DNA from: Oryzisolibacter propanilivorax
GTDB lineage: Bacteria; Pseudomonadota; Gammaproteobacteria; Burkholderiales; Burkholderiaceae_C
Assembly (NCBI RefSeq): GCF_900103645.1
Contig: NZ_FNHP01000006.1
Span: 124,001 to 188,000, forward strand
Length of the DNA stretch: 64,000 bases
Reading direction: 5' to 3'
Below are positions 27,657-36,222 of this stretch, piece after piece. The notes under the pieces were generated by a model. The model did not search any database. It was given only the letters and a program-made list of their open reading frames with translations, and was not told where the DNA came from. Made by a program: the position numbers and the translations under genes. Position 1 is the first letter of the stretch. Each line of letters opens with the position of its first letter.

Positions 27657-28709
27657 ATGCTATATAGTTTGTGGCTCCCCACCGCCATCGCCCTCATCGA
27701 AGCCGACTACCAACGCAGCGCCGACACCCACCTCATCCCCCTGCCCCTGCCCGCCTACGCTGCCGCCGGTATCGACCTGTACCTGAAGGACGAATCCACC
27801 CATCCCACCGGCAGCCTCAAGCACCGGCTGGCGCGCTCGCTGTTTCTCTATGCGCTGTGCAACGGCTGGGTGCACGAGGGTTCGACCATCGTCGAGGCGT
27901 CCAGCGGCTCCACGGCGGTGAGCGAGGCCTACTTTGCCCGCCTGCTGGGCCTGCCCTTCGTGGCGGTGATGCCGCGCTCGACGTCGGCCGAGAAGGTCGC
28001 GCTGATCGAGTTCTACGGCGGGCGCTGCCACTTCGTGGAACACGCGGGCGAGGTGTACGCCGCCGCGCAGCGCATCGCCGACGAGACCGGCGGGCATTAC
28101 ATGGACCAGTTCACCTACGCCGAGCGCGCCACCGACTGGCGCGGCAACAACAACATCGCCGAGAGCATGTTCACGCAGATGCAGCGCGAGCGGCACCCCA
28201 TCCCGCGCTGGATCGTGGTGGGCGCGGGCACGGGCGGCACCAGCGCGACCATCGGGCGCTATGTGCGCTTTCAGATGCACGCCACGCAGCTGTGCGTGGC
28301 CGACCCGGCGGGCTCGGTGTTCAGCGCCTATCACCGCACGGGCGACAAGACGTTGACCGCGCCGGGCTCGCGCATCGAGGGCATCGGCCGCCCGCGCGTG
28401 GAGGCGAGCTTCGTGCGCACGCTGGTGGACCGCATGGAAGAGGTGGCCGACCAGGACTCGATCGCCGCCATGCGCGCGCTGTCGCTGCTGCTGGGCCGGC
28501 GCGTGGGCCCGTCCACCGGCACCAACTTCGTCGCCATGCTGCGCCTGGCGCGCGAGATGCGCGAGACGGGACAGCAGGGCTCAATCCTGTCGCTGCTGTG
28601 CGACGCGGGCGAGCGCTACCTGGACACCTATTACAACAACGCCTGGGTGCAGCAGCACATGGACGTGTGCGACGTGACCAGCGCGCGCCTGCAGGCGCTG
28701 CTGGCATGA
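27657..28709 (+). CDS. PLP-dependent cysteine synthase/desulfhydrase family protein (Cds1-like)
   Basis: 350 residues from ATG 27657 (an open frame reaches back to 27588). Fold-type II PLP enzyme; [19 protein letters not shown] places the cofactor lysine at K55. [20 protein letters not shown] and [15 protein letters not shown] bind the phosphate and substrate. It most resembles the Cds1-type L-cysteine desulfhydrases, which release H2S, pyruvate and ammonia, more than CysK or CysM. Codons before about residue 5 lie in A+T-rich DNA with no ribosome-binding site, so the native start region has probably been replaced by the island next door. TTG at 27669 is another possible start. Confidence 0.85.
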   Translation: MLYSLWLPTAIALIEADYQRSADTHLIPLPLPAYAAAGIDLYLKDESTHPTGSLKHRLARSLFLYALCNGWVHEGSTIVEASSGSTAVSEAYFARLLGLPFVAVMPRSTSAEKVALIEFYGGRCHFVEHAGEVYAAAQRIADETGGHYMDQFTYAERATDWRGNNNIAESMFTQMQRERHPIPRWIVVGAGTGGTSATIGRYVRFQMHATQLCVADPAGSVFSAYHRTGDKTLTAPGSRIEGIGRPRVEASFVRTLVDRMEEVADQDSIAAMRALSLLLGRRVGPSTGTNFVAMLRLAREMRETGQQGSILSLLCDAGERYLDTYYNNAWVQQHMDVCDVTSARLQALLA

Positions 28710-28873
28710 GCCTTAGCGCGCTGGTGGAGGCAACGACATGACGCAACGACGCACGGTGACTGCCAGGGTTGCGCGGCTCGGCCTGGCGCCTCGCATCGAA
28801 CGGCGGTGCGCAGCGACGTTCGCCCCGATGAGCGCACCCGTCCGCGCGCAGAGGCCGGGCCAGCGCCGCACCA

Positions 28874-30073
28874 ATGCAGGCCTTTGATCGCCGCATGCCT
28901 TTCGCGCCCGCAACCTTGCCTGGCGCTGGCCGCCCTGCCCTGCCGGCCGCCGCGCTGATGCTGGCGGCCCCGTCGCGGCGCCGCTGGCTGGCCGCTGCAC
29001 TGGCCGGCGCGGCGCTCGGCCTGCCGGCGGGCCGCACGCACGCCTTGCCCCTGCGCACACTGGCCTTCCCGCGCGACCACGGCAGCCACCCGGACCTGCG
29101 CACCGAGTGGTGGTACATCACCGGCCACGCCCGCGCGGACGGGCGGCTGTGGGGCTTTCAGGTGACGTTCTTCCGCTCGCGCGTCGATGCCACGCAGGCG
29201 CTGCGGTCGGCCTTCGCGGCCAAGCAGCTGCTGTTCGCCCATGCGGCGCTGACCGATGTGCAGGGCCAGCGCCTGCGGCACGACCAGCGCATCGCCCGGG
29301 CAGGGTTCGGCATTGCCGAGGCGTCCGAGATGGATACGGCGGTCCACCTGCGCGACTGGCACGTGATGCGCAGCCCGCTCGATGGGCCCGGCCACAGCCG
29401 CTACCGCGCGCATGTCGAGGGCGACGGTTTTGCGCTCGATCTGACGTTCGACAGCACGCAGCCGGTGCTGCTGCAGGGCGACCAGGGCCTGTCGCGCAAG
29501 GGTCCGCAGGAGCGCCAAGCCAGCTACTACTACAGCCAGCCGCAGCTCAGCGTGCGCGGCCACATCGCCCTCGCCGGGCGGCGCATGGCCATCGAGCCCG
29601 GCGGGGCGCACGACAACCGCGCGTGGCTGGACCACGAGTGCAGCGAGGCGCTGCTGCACCCGGACGCCGTGGGCTGGGACTGGATCGGCATGAATTTGCA
29701 CGACGGCCGGGCGCTGACGGCGTTCCACCTGCGCCGCGCGGACGGCAGCGCGCTGTGGGCGGGCGGGTCGGTGCGCGCGGCGGGCGCCGTGCAGACGCAG
29801 GTGTTCGCGCACGATGCCGTCACCTTCACGCCTCTGCGCTGGTGGATCAGCGCCTCCAGCGGCGCGCGCTATCCCATCGAATGGCGCGTGGACACGCCCG
29901 CGGGCGCCTTCACCGTGCACGCGTTGCTGCCGGACCAGGAGCTGGACAGTCGGGGCTCGACCGGGGCGATCTACTGGGAGGGGCTGTGCGAACTGCGCGA
30001 CGCCAGCGGCCAGGCGGTGGGCCGGGGCTATCTGGAGATGACGGGCTACGCGCAGCGGCTGCGGCTGGGGTGA
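28874..30073 (+). CDS. AttH/CrtC-like lipocalin-domain secreted protein
   Basis: 399 residues of the CrtC/AttH (Lipocalin_9) superfamily. Hallmarks are the early HPDLRTEWWYITGHARADG and WDWIGMNLHDGRALTAFHLR with a C-terminal GRGYLEMTGY. The N-terminus has SRRRWLAAALAGAALGLPAG, resembling a twin-arginine signal, so export to the periplasm is likely. Relatives are annotated as carotenoid 1,2-hydratase, but the AttH type is usually encoded next to an FtsX-type ABC transporter, as with the pair at 20645-24070 here. The start is not firm; several in-frame ATGs lie near the beginning and no strong ribosome-binding site is seen. Confidence 0.82.
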   Translation: MQAFDRRMPFAPATLPGAGRPALPAAALMLAAPSRRRWLAAALAGAALGLPAGRTHALPLRTLAFPRDHGSHPDLRTEWWYITGHARADGRLWGFQVTFFRSRVDATQALRSAFAAKQLLFAHAALTDVQGQRLRHDQRIARAGFGIAEASEMDTAVHLRDWHVMRSPLDGPGHSRYRAHVEGDGFALDLTFDSTQPVLLQGDQGLSRKGPQERQASYYYSQPQLSVRGHIALAGRRMAIEPGGAHDNRAWLDHECSEALLHPDAVGWDWIGMNLHDGRALTAFHLRRADGSALWAGGSVRAAGAVQTQVFAHDAVTFTPLRWWISASSGARYPIEWRVDTPAGAFTVHALLPDQELDSRGSTGAIYWEGLCELRDASGQAVGRGYLEMTGYAQRLRLG

Positions 30074-30096
30074 GCGGAGCGGCCCCGGCATCCGAC

Positions 30097-30160
30097 TGCT
30101 ATTTTTTCAATAGCTGGAGGCCGTTGATGCATATGGGACAGAGGCCATTTTTGCATCAAA
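30097..30160 (-). repeat. GCTAT/ATAGC interspersed repeat, copy 6
   Basis: Read on the minus strand: AAAAATGGCCTCTGTCCCAT, then CGGCCTCCAGCTAT, six bases and AATAGC. One of the better-preserved copies. It lies in the spacer between convergent genes for the AttH-like protein and Hsp20. Confidence 0.75.
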
Positions 30161-30248
30161 ACGGGCTGCACCCCGCTGGCAGCCCGTGGTGTGGCCCGCC
30201 TGCCCGGCATGCAGCGCGCGGGCTGCTGCCGGGGGCGCTGCGGCCGGC

Positions 30249-30677
30249 TTACTCGATGGTCAGCCGCTGGCCGCGACCGCCCTGCTTCTTGGGCAGGTTC
30301 AGCGTCAGCACGCCATGCTCATACTTGGCCTGGCAGCCATCGGCGTCCAGGTCGGCCGGCAGCTGGAAGCTGCGCGACACACTGCCGTAGTAGCGCTCGG
30401 AGCGCAGCAGCTTCTCGCCCTCGGTCTTCTCGTCGCGCTGGCGCACCTCGGCGCTCAGGGTGACGACGTTGCCGTCCACCGAAACGTGGATTTCCTCCTT
30501 CGGCACGCCGGGGATCTCGGCCGTCACCAGAAACCCGCCTTCGTTCTCGCGCACGTCCACCTTCATCTGCGAGGGGCCGGGCAGCGGGTCGCCGTGCAGC
30601 GGGCGCACGTAGAAGCCCGGGTTCATGTCCTTGAAGAAGTCGTCGAACAGGCCACCACGGCCAATCAGTGCGTTCAT
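30249..30677 (-). CDS. Small heat-shock protein, Hsp20/alpha-crystallin family
   Basis: 142-residue ATP-independent chaperone that holds unfolding proteins. The alpha-crystallin domain spans about 38-130, with VDVRENEGGFLVTAEIPGV at its start and the conserved YEHGVLTLNLPKK at its end. The ATG has AAGGAG upstream. Divergent from nothing obvious; the next gene upstream on this strand is separated by a terminator-like hairpin, so it is probably monocistronic. Confidence 0.94.
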   Translation of the reverse strand: MNALIGRGGLFDDFFKDMNPGFYVRPLHGDPLPGPSQMKVDVRENEGGFLVTAEIPGVPKEEIHVSVDGNVVTLSAEVRQRDEKTEGEKLLRSERYYGSVSRSFQLPADLDADGCQAKYEHGVLTLNLPKKQGGRGQRLTIE

Positions 30678-30801
30678 GGCAATCGCTCCTTTCGTTCGTT
30701 GAGTGGGTCAGGAAAGGGGCCGGCGTCGGCCGGCCTCATGCGGTCATCTAGGGCGGGCGCGGGGCAATTCAAGGGGTGGCGGGGCCGCATGGCCGGCCAC
30801 G

Positions 30802-30828
30802 AAAAAACCGCCCGGGTCACGGGCGGTT
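30802..30828 (-). terminator. Intrinsic terminator of the liv operon
   Basis: Nine-bp stem AACCGCCCG/CGGGCGGTT (30806-30814 and 30820-30828) with a GGTCA loop (plus-strand sense). On the minus strand it is followed by TTTTTT, 22 bp after the livM stop. Confidence 0.88.
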
Positions 30829-30849
30829 GTGCGGGGATGGAGCAGGCGG

Positions 30850-31839
30850 TCAGCCGCGGCCGCGCCGGCGCTCAGCCCAAGCGATCAGCTCGCCCATGAT
30901 GCCGCGGCGGAAGGCCAGCACGCAGACCACGAAGATCAGGCCGGTGACGATGGTGACCGACTCGCCCAGGGTGTGGAACCACTCGATGCGCGTGATGTCG
31001 GCCAGGAAGGTGCCCAGCTCGCCGATCTTGTTTTCCAGCAGCACCACCACGGCCGAGCCGACGATGGGGCCGCTCAGCGTGCCCATGCCGCCCACCAGCG
31101 TCATCAGCACCACGTGGCCCGAAGCGGTCCAGTGCACGTCGGACAGCGTGGCGAAGCCCAGCACCAGGGTCTTCAGCGAGCCGGCCAAGCCCGAGATGGC
31201 GGCCGAGATGACGAAGGCCAGCAGCTTGAAGCGGTTGGTGTCGTAGCCCAGCGAGATGGCGCGCGGTTCATTTTCCTTGATGCCGCGCAGCACCTGCCCG
31301 AAGGGCGAGTGGATGGTGCGCACGATCACCAGGAAGGCCAGCACCACGACGATCAGGCAGACGTAGTACATCGTCAGGTCGCTGGACAGGTCGATCAGCC
31401 CGAACAGCTTGCCGCGCGGCACGCCCTGCAAGCCGTCCTCGCCGCCGGTGAAGGGCGCCTGCAGCGCAGCGAAGTACAGCATCTGCGCCAGCGCCAGGGT
31501 GATCATGGTGGCGTAGATGCCCTGGCGGCGGATGGTGAACCAGCCCATCACCAGCCCGAGGAAGGCGCCGCTGGCCAGTCCCAGCAGCAGGCCGATCTCG
31601 GGCGTCACGGCCCAGGCCTTGAGCGCGTGGCCGGTGACGTAGGCCGCGCCGCCCAGGAAGGCCGCGTGGCCGAAGGACAGCAGGCCCGTGTAGCCCAGCA
31701 GCAGGTTGAAGGCCGAGGCGAACAGTGCGAAGCACAGCAGCTTCATCACGAACACCGGGTAGGCGCCGACAAAGGGCGCGGCGATCAGGCCCAGCAGCAG
31801 CAGGCCGTAACCGATGGGAGCGAATTTCTGGACGTTCAT
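30850..31839 (-). CDS. livM: Branched-chain amino acid/amide ABC transporter permease (LivM type)
   Basis: 329-residue inner-membrane permease. GYTGLLSFGHAAFLGGAAY is the LivM hallmark; RRQGIYATMITLALAQMLYF and LGYDTNRFKLLAFVISA lie further on. The ATG at 31839 (MNVQKFAP) is preferred over an in-frame GTG nine bases upstream. Last gene of the six-gene importer. The substrate may be branched-chain amino acids, urea or short amides; sequence alone does not separate these. Confidence 0.92.
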   Translation of the reverse strand: MNVQKFAPIGYGLLLLGLIAAPFVGAYPVFVMKLLCFALFASAFNLLLGYTGLLSFGHAAFLGGAAYVTGHALKAWAVTPEIGLLLGLASGAFLGLVMGWFTIRRQGIYATMITLALAQMLYFAALQAPFTGGEDGLQGVPRGKLFGLIDLSSDLTMYYVCLIVVVLAFLVIVRTIHSPFGQVLRGIKENEPRAISLGYDTNRFKLLAFVISAAISGLAGSLKTLVLGFATLSDVHWTASGHVVLMTLVGGMGTLSGPIVGSAVVVLLENKIGELGTFLADITRIEWFHTLGESVTIVTGLIFVVCVLAFRRGIMGELIAWAERRRGRG

Positions 31840-31856
31840 GTGGTGCACCCCGTCGC

Positions 31857-32741
31857 TTACTTTTCTTTGCCGAACAGGCCGGCGGGGCGGATGAGCAGGA
31901 CGATGGCCATGATGACGAACACCACGGTGGACGAAGCCTCGGGGTAGAAGACCTTGGTGAAACCTTCGACGATCCCCAGGCCGAGGCCGGTGAGGATGGA
32001 TCCCATGATGGAGCCCATGCCGCCGATGACCACCACGGCGAAGACCACGATGATCAGGTTCTGCCCCATCAGCGGAGTGACCTGGTAGACCGGCGCGGCC
32101 AGCACGCCGGCGAAGGCCGCCAGCGCCGCGCCAAAGGCGTAGGTCAGCGTGATCATGACCGGGACGTTCACGCCGAAGGCCTCGACCAGGCGCGGGTTCT
32201 CGGTGCCGGCACGCAGGTAGGCGCCCAGCTTGGTCTTCTCGATCACGTACCAGGTGGCCAGGCAGACGACAATGGAGGCCACCACCACCCAGGCGCGATA
32301 GTTCGGCAGGATCATGAAGCCCAGGTTGGTCGCGCCCTCCAGCAGCTCGGGCGTGTCGTATCCCAGGCCGGAGACGCCGTAAATGGAGCGGAACACGCCC
32401 TCGATCAGCAGCGTCAGGCCCAGGGTCAGCAGCAGGCCGTACAGGTGGTCCAGCTTGTAGATCCAGCGCAGCAGCAGCCGCTCGATCACCACCCCGAACG
32501 CGCCCACGATCAGCGGCGCCACGATCAGCATCACCCAGTAGTTGACGCCGAAGTAGTTCATGGCCATCCAGGTGGTCAGCGCCCCGAGCATGAACAGCGC
32601 GCCGTGCGCGAAGTTGATGACGTTGAGCAGGCCGAAGATCACCGCCAGCCCCAGGCTGAGGATGGCGTAGAACGAGCCGTTGACCAGCCCCAGCAGGAGC
32701 TGGCTCAGCATGGCCGGCATGGAGACACCAAAGAATTCCAT
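31857..32741 (-). CDS. livH: Branched-chain amino acid/amide ABC transporter permease (LivH type)
   Basis: 294-residue permease. LLGLVNGSFYAILSLGLAVI followed by FGLLNVINFAHGALFMLGA is the LivH signature; VVVIGGMGSIMGSILTGLGL near the end is also typical. It forms the membrane channel with LivM, whose gene starts 17 bp downstream. It lies 57 bp after the nearer binding-protein gene. Confidence 0.93.
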   Translation of the reverse strand: MEFFGVSMPAMLSQLLLGLVNGSFYAILSLGLAVIFGLLNVINFAHGALFMLGALTTWMAMNYFGVNYWVMLIVAPLIVGAFGVVIERLLLRWIYKLDHLYGLLLTLGLTLLIEGVFRSIYGVSGLGYDTPELLEGATNLGFMILPNYRAWVVVASIVVCLATWYVIEKTKLGAYLRAGTENPRLVEAFGVNVPVMITLTYAFGAALAAFAGVLAAPVYQVTPLMGQNLIIVVFAVVVIGGMGSIMGSILTGLGLGIVEGFTKVFYPEASSTVVFVIMAIVLLIRPAGLFGKEK

Positions 32742-32798
32742 GGAAGAACGCGGTTGCGGTAGGGAGGTGAAAGGGGTGGGGTCAGCGGCGCGGGCGGG

Positions 32799-33992
32799 TT
32801 ACTTCCACAGCGCGCATTTGCTCTCGGCCTTGGTGGTGAAAACTTCCTCACCGGGCAGCTTCTTGACGATCTTGTAGTAGTCCCAGGTGCCCTTGGATTC
32901 CTTGGGCTCCTTGACCTGCACCAGATACATGTCGTGGATGTAGCTGCCGTCGGCACGCAGGTAGCCCTTGGCGAAGAAGTCGTCCATCTTCATGCCGCGC
33001 CAGGTCTCCATGACCTTGTCGGCATCGGTGGTGCCGGCGGCCTGCACGGCCTTCAGGTAGTTCATGGTGGCCGAGTAGTCGGCGGCCTGGATCTCGGTGG
33101 GGCGGCGGTTGGTCTTCTTCATGTAGGCGTCGGCGAACTTGCGCGAAGCGTCGTCCATGTCCCAGTACCAACTGGTGACGAACTGCATGCCGGCGGTGTT
33201 CTTCAGGCCCAGGCTGTGGATGTCGCTGTAGAAGACCAGCAGCGGGGCGATCTTCATCGTTTTGTCGATGCCGAACTCTTTCGCCGCCTTGATGGTGTTG
33301 ATGGTGTCGCCGCCGGCGTTGGCCAGGGCCAGCACCTGGGCCTTGGAGTTCTGCGCCTGCAGCAGGAACGAGGAGAAGTCGGACGCATTCAGCGGGTGGC
33401 GCACGGCGTTCACCACGGTGCCGCCCTTGGCCTTGACGACGGCCGAGGCATCGGCCTCCATGGCGTGGCCGAAGGCGTAGTCGGCAGTCAGGAAGAACCA
33501 GCTCTTGCCCCCACCGTCCACGATGGCGCCGGCGGCGCCCTTGGACAGCGCCACGGTGTCGTAGGCGTAGTGGACCGAATACGGCGTGCAGGCCTCGTTG
33601 GTCAGTGCCGAGCTGCCGGCGCCGTTGTTGATCATCACCCGCTTCTTCTCGTCGGCCACCTTGGCCAGCGCCAGGGCGGTGCCGGAGTTGGTGCCGCTGA
33701 AGATCATCGTCAGGCCCTGGGTGTCGATCCATTCGCGCGCCTTGCTGGCGGCGATGTCGGCCTTGTTCTGGTGGTCCACGGTGAGCAGCTCGATGGGCTT
33801 GCCCAGCACCTTGCCACCGAAGTCGTCGATGGCCATCTGGATGGCCGTGGCGCCGCCCTTGCCTTCCAGGTCGGCGTACAGGCTGGACATGTCGCTGATG
33901 TAGCCGATCTTGACCTTGTCCTGCGCATGCGCGGCGGGAGCTAGGCCCGCCGCGGCCAGCGACAGGATCAATGCGGTGTGGCGAATGTTCAC
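32799..33992 (-). CDS. Periplasmic binding protein of the LivK type (copy 1)
   Basis: 397-residue periplasmic amino acid/amide-binding protein. Signal peptide cleaved after AHAQ, then DKVKIGYISDMSSLYADLEG. SGTNSGTALALAKVADEKKR and FLTADYAFGHAMEADASAVV follow; C-terminus ESKCALWK. A close paralogue lies 80 bp upstream in the same operon, with almost identical residues in many stretches, so this is a tandem duplication sharing one membrane complex. Confidence 0.93.
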   Translation of the reverse strand: MNIRHTALILSLAAAGLAPAAHAQDKVKIGYISDMSSLYADLEGKGGATAIQMAIDDFGGKVLGKPIELLTVDHQNKADIAASKAREWIDTQGLTMIFSGTNSGTALALAKVADEKKRVMINNGAGSSALTNEACTPYSVHYAYDTVALSKGAAGAIVDGGGKSWFFLTADYAFGHAMEADASAVVKAKGGTVVNAVRHPLNASDFSSFLLQAQNSKAQVLALANAGGDTINTIKAAKEFGIDKTMKIAPLLVFYSDIHSLGLKNTAGMQFVTSWYWDMDDASRKFADAYMKKTNRRPTEIQAADYSATMNYLKAVQAAGTTDADKVMETWRGMKMDDFFAKGYLRADGSYIHDMYLVQVKEPKESKGTWDYYKIVKKLPGEEVFTTKAESKCALWK

Positions 33993-34023
33993 GGTTGTCT
34001 CCAGAGGCTTTGTTGTGGTGCAA

Positions 34024-34050
34024 CCCGCCGCGCTGTGGCGGCGCGGCGGG
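34024..34050. other. Hairpin between the two livK-type genes
   Basis: CCCGCCGCGC (34024-34033) and GCGCGGCGGG (34041-34050) with a 7-nt loop, in the 80-bp gap. No T tract follows, so it may stabilise the upstream transcript or adjust the ratio of the two binding proteins. Confidence 0.5.
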
Positions 34051-34072
34051 CAGTCGGCTCAGTGCGGCGACA

Positions 34073-35275
34073 TCACTTCCACAGCGCGCACTTGCTTTCG
34101 GTCTTGGTGGTCCAGACCTGGTCGGCGGGCAGCTTGGCGACGACCTTGTAGTAGTCCCACGGCTGCTTGGATTCGGATTGCGACTTCACCTGCATCAGGT
34201 ACATGTCGTGCGCGAAGCGGCCATCGGGACGGATCGTGCCCTTGGCGTAGAAATCGTCGATGGGCGTGGACTTGAGCTTTTCCATGACCTTGTCGGCATC
34301 CGTCGTGCCCGCAGCCTGCACGGCCTTCAGGTAGTTCATGGTGGCCGAGTAGTCGGCCGCCTGGATGTCGGTGGGCATGCGCTTGGTCTTGTCGAAGAAC
34401 TTCTTGCCGAAGGCGCGCGTCTGGTCGTTCAGGTTCCAGTCCCAGCTGGTGGTGAGCAGCAGGCCTTCGGTGTTCTTCAGGCCCAGGCTGTGCACGTCGG
34501 TCAGGAACACCAGCAGGCCGGCCATCTTCATGGTCTTGTTGATGCCGAACTCCTTGGCGGCCTTGATCGAATTGATCAGGTCGCCGCCGGCGTTGGCCAG
34601 ACCCAGGATCTGCGCCTTGGAGTTCTGTGCCTGCAGCAGGAACGAGGAGAAGTCCGAGGCGTTCAGCGGGTGGCGCACGCTGCCCACCACGGTGCCGCCG
34701 GCCTCCTTGACGACCTTGGCCGTGTCGGCTTCCAGCGCGTGGCCGAAGGCGTAGTCGGCGGTCAGGAAGAACCAGCTCTTGCCGCCGTTCTTGACCACCG
34801 CCGCACCCGTGCCCTTGGCCAGGGCCACGGTGTCATAGGCGTAGTGCACGGTGTAGGGTGTGCACTGGTCGTTGGTCAACGCCGAGGAGCCGGCGCCGCT
34901 GTTGAAGTACACGCGTTTCTTCTCGGCCGCCACCTTGGCCGCGGCCAGCGCCGTGCCCGAGTTGGTGCCGCCGAACAGCATGGTCAGGTCCTGCGTGTCG
35001 ATCCATTCGCGCGCCTTGCTGGCGGCGATGTCGGCCTTGTTCTGGTGGTCGGCGGTGAGCAGCTCGATGGGCTTGCCCAGCACCTTGCCGCCGAAGTCGT
35101 CGATGGCCATCTGGATGGCCACGGCGCCGTTCTTGCCTTCGACGTCGGCGTACAGGCTGGACATGTCGGTGATGAAGCCGATCTTGACCTTGTCCTGCGC
35201 ATGCACCTGCACGGCGGCCAGCATCAGGCCGGCAGCGGCGAGCATCGAGGCGGTGGTCTTGAGGGTGTGCTTCAT
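34073..35275 (-). CDS. Periplasmic binding protein of the LivK type (copy 2)
   Basis: 400 residues; start at ATG 35275 with AGGAG upstream. Signal peptide ends VHAQ, then DKVKIGFITDMSSLYADVEG. Same length and C-terminus (ESKCALWK) as its neighbour. It is the first binding protein in the operon after livG and livF. Because the paralogues differ mainly in pocket and surface positions, they may present different ligands to LivHMGF. Confidence 0.93.
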   Translation of the reverse strand: MKHTLKTTASMLAAAGLMLAAVQVHAQDKVKIGFITDMSSLYADVEGKNGAVAIQMAIDDFGGKVLGKPIELLTADHQNKADIAASKAREWIDTQDLTMLFGGTNSGTALAAAKVAAEKKRVYFNSGAGSSALTNDQCTPYTVHYAYDTVALAKGTGAAVVKNGGKSWFFLTADYAFGHALEADTAKVVKEAGGTVVGSVRHPLNASDFSSFLLQAQNSKAQILGLANAGGDLINSIKAAKEFGINKTMKMAGLLVFLTDVHSLGLKNTEGLLLTTSWDWNLNDQTRAFGKKFFDKTKRMPTDIQAADYSATMNYLKAVQAAGTTDADKVMEKLKSTPIDDFYAKGTIRPDGRFAHDMYLMQVKSQSESKQPWDYYKVVAKLPADQVWTTKTESKCALWK

Positions 35276-35337
35276 GGCAGTCTCCTGGTAATGCATGGTT
35301 GGAGGAATCTTGAGGGAAATAAGGGCCGGCAGGCCCG

Positions 35338-36057
35338 TCACACGCCCAGCAGCTCGTTGAGCACGGGCATCTTGTCGGTCAGCTCGGCGGCGGTGAAATG
35401 CTCGACCATGCGGCCGTGTTCCATGACGTAGAAACGGTCGGCCAGCGGCGCGGCGAAGCGGAAGTTCTGCTCGACCATGACCACCGTGTAGCCCTTGTCG
35501 CGCAGCATGGTGATCATGCGGGCCAGCGCCTGCACGATGACCGGCGCCAGGCCTTCGGAAATCTCGTCGAGCAGCAGCAGCCGCGCGCCGGTGCGCAGAA
35601 TGCGCGCCACAGCCAGCATCTGCTGCTCGCCCCCGGACAGGCGCGTGCCCTGGCTGTTGCGGCGCTCGGCCAGGTTGGGGAACATGGCGTAGATCTCGTC
35701 GATGCCCATGCCCGGCTGGCCGGTCTTGAGCGCCGGCGGCAGCAGCAGGTTTTCCTCGCAGGTCAGGCTGGAGAAGATGCCGCGCTCCTCAGGGCAGTAG
35801 CCCACGCCCAGGTGGGCGATGCGGTGCGTGGCCATGCCGATGGTCTCGGTGCCGTGGATGCGCACCGAGCCCTTGCGCGCGCCGGTCAGGCCCATGATGG
35901 CGCGCAGCGTCGAAGTGCGCCCGGCGCCGTTGCGGCCCAGCAGCGTCACCACCTCGCCGGGCTGCACCAGCATGTCCACGCCGTGCAGCACGTGCGACTC
36001 GCCATACCAGGCCTGCAGGCCGCTGATTTCCAATGCGGGTGTCACCATTTCAATCAT
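35338..36057 (-). CDS. livF: ABC transporter ATPase (LivF type) with Arg in Walker A
   Basis: 239-residue ABC ATPase. Signature RLSGGEQQMLAVARIL, Walker B LLLLDEISEGLAP and switch H equivalents are in place. The Walker A reads GRNGAGRTS (41-49): R47 stands where the invariant lysine normally contacts the nucleotide phosphates. The codon is CGC and the reading is unambiguous. Either arginine supports reduced ATPase activity, or LivG carries most of the hydrolysis. Start at 36057 (MIEMVTPALE) or 36048; neither has a clear ribosome-binding site. Confidence 0.9.
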   Translation of the reverse strand: MIEMVTPALEISGLQAWYGESHVLHGVDMLVQPGEVVTLLGRNGAGRTSTLRAIMGLTGARKGSVRIHGTETIGMATHRIAHLGVGYCPEERGIFSSLTCEENLLLPPALKTGQPGMGIDEIYAMFPNLAERRNSQGTRLSGGEQQMLAVARILRTGARLLLLDEISEGLAPVIVQALARMITMLRDKGYTVVMVEQNFRFAAPLADRFYVMEHGRMVEHFTAAELTDKMPVLNELLGV

Positions 36058-36222
36058 TCTTTTCGTTCGACATCGCACATGCGGCCGGCAACGGTCGCGC
36101 CCCGTGCCAGCAGCCGCCGCGCAAGGGCCGCCCCGCCGCGCGGGCGCCGTTACCCTTCCCGCAGCATGCAGCACAGCGAGAGAGGCGGCCAGCGACGCAG
36201 CCGCTCAGAGGGTTGTGCCGCA

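Noticed and set aside
24071-27660. Search for an integrase, transposase, tRNA attachment site or terminal inverted repeats in the island
   Set aside because: None seen, so it is not called a transposon or integrative element. The only boundary sign is the duplicated permease tail.
28738-28887. 49-codon frame after the Cds1-like gene, with GGAGG upstream
   Set aside because: Arg/Ala-rich product typical of chance frames in GC-rich DNA. It overlaps the next gene's start and shows no coupling or motif.
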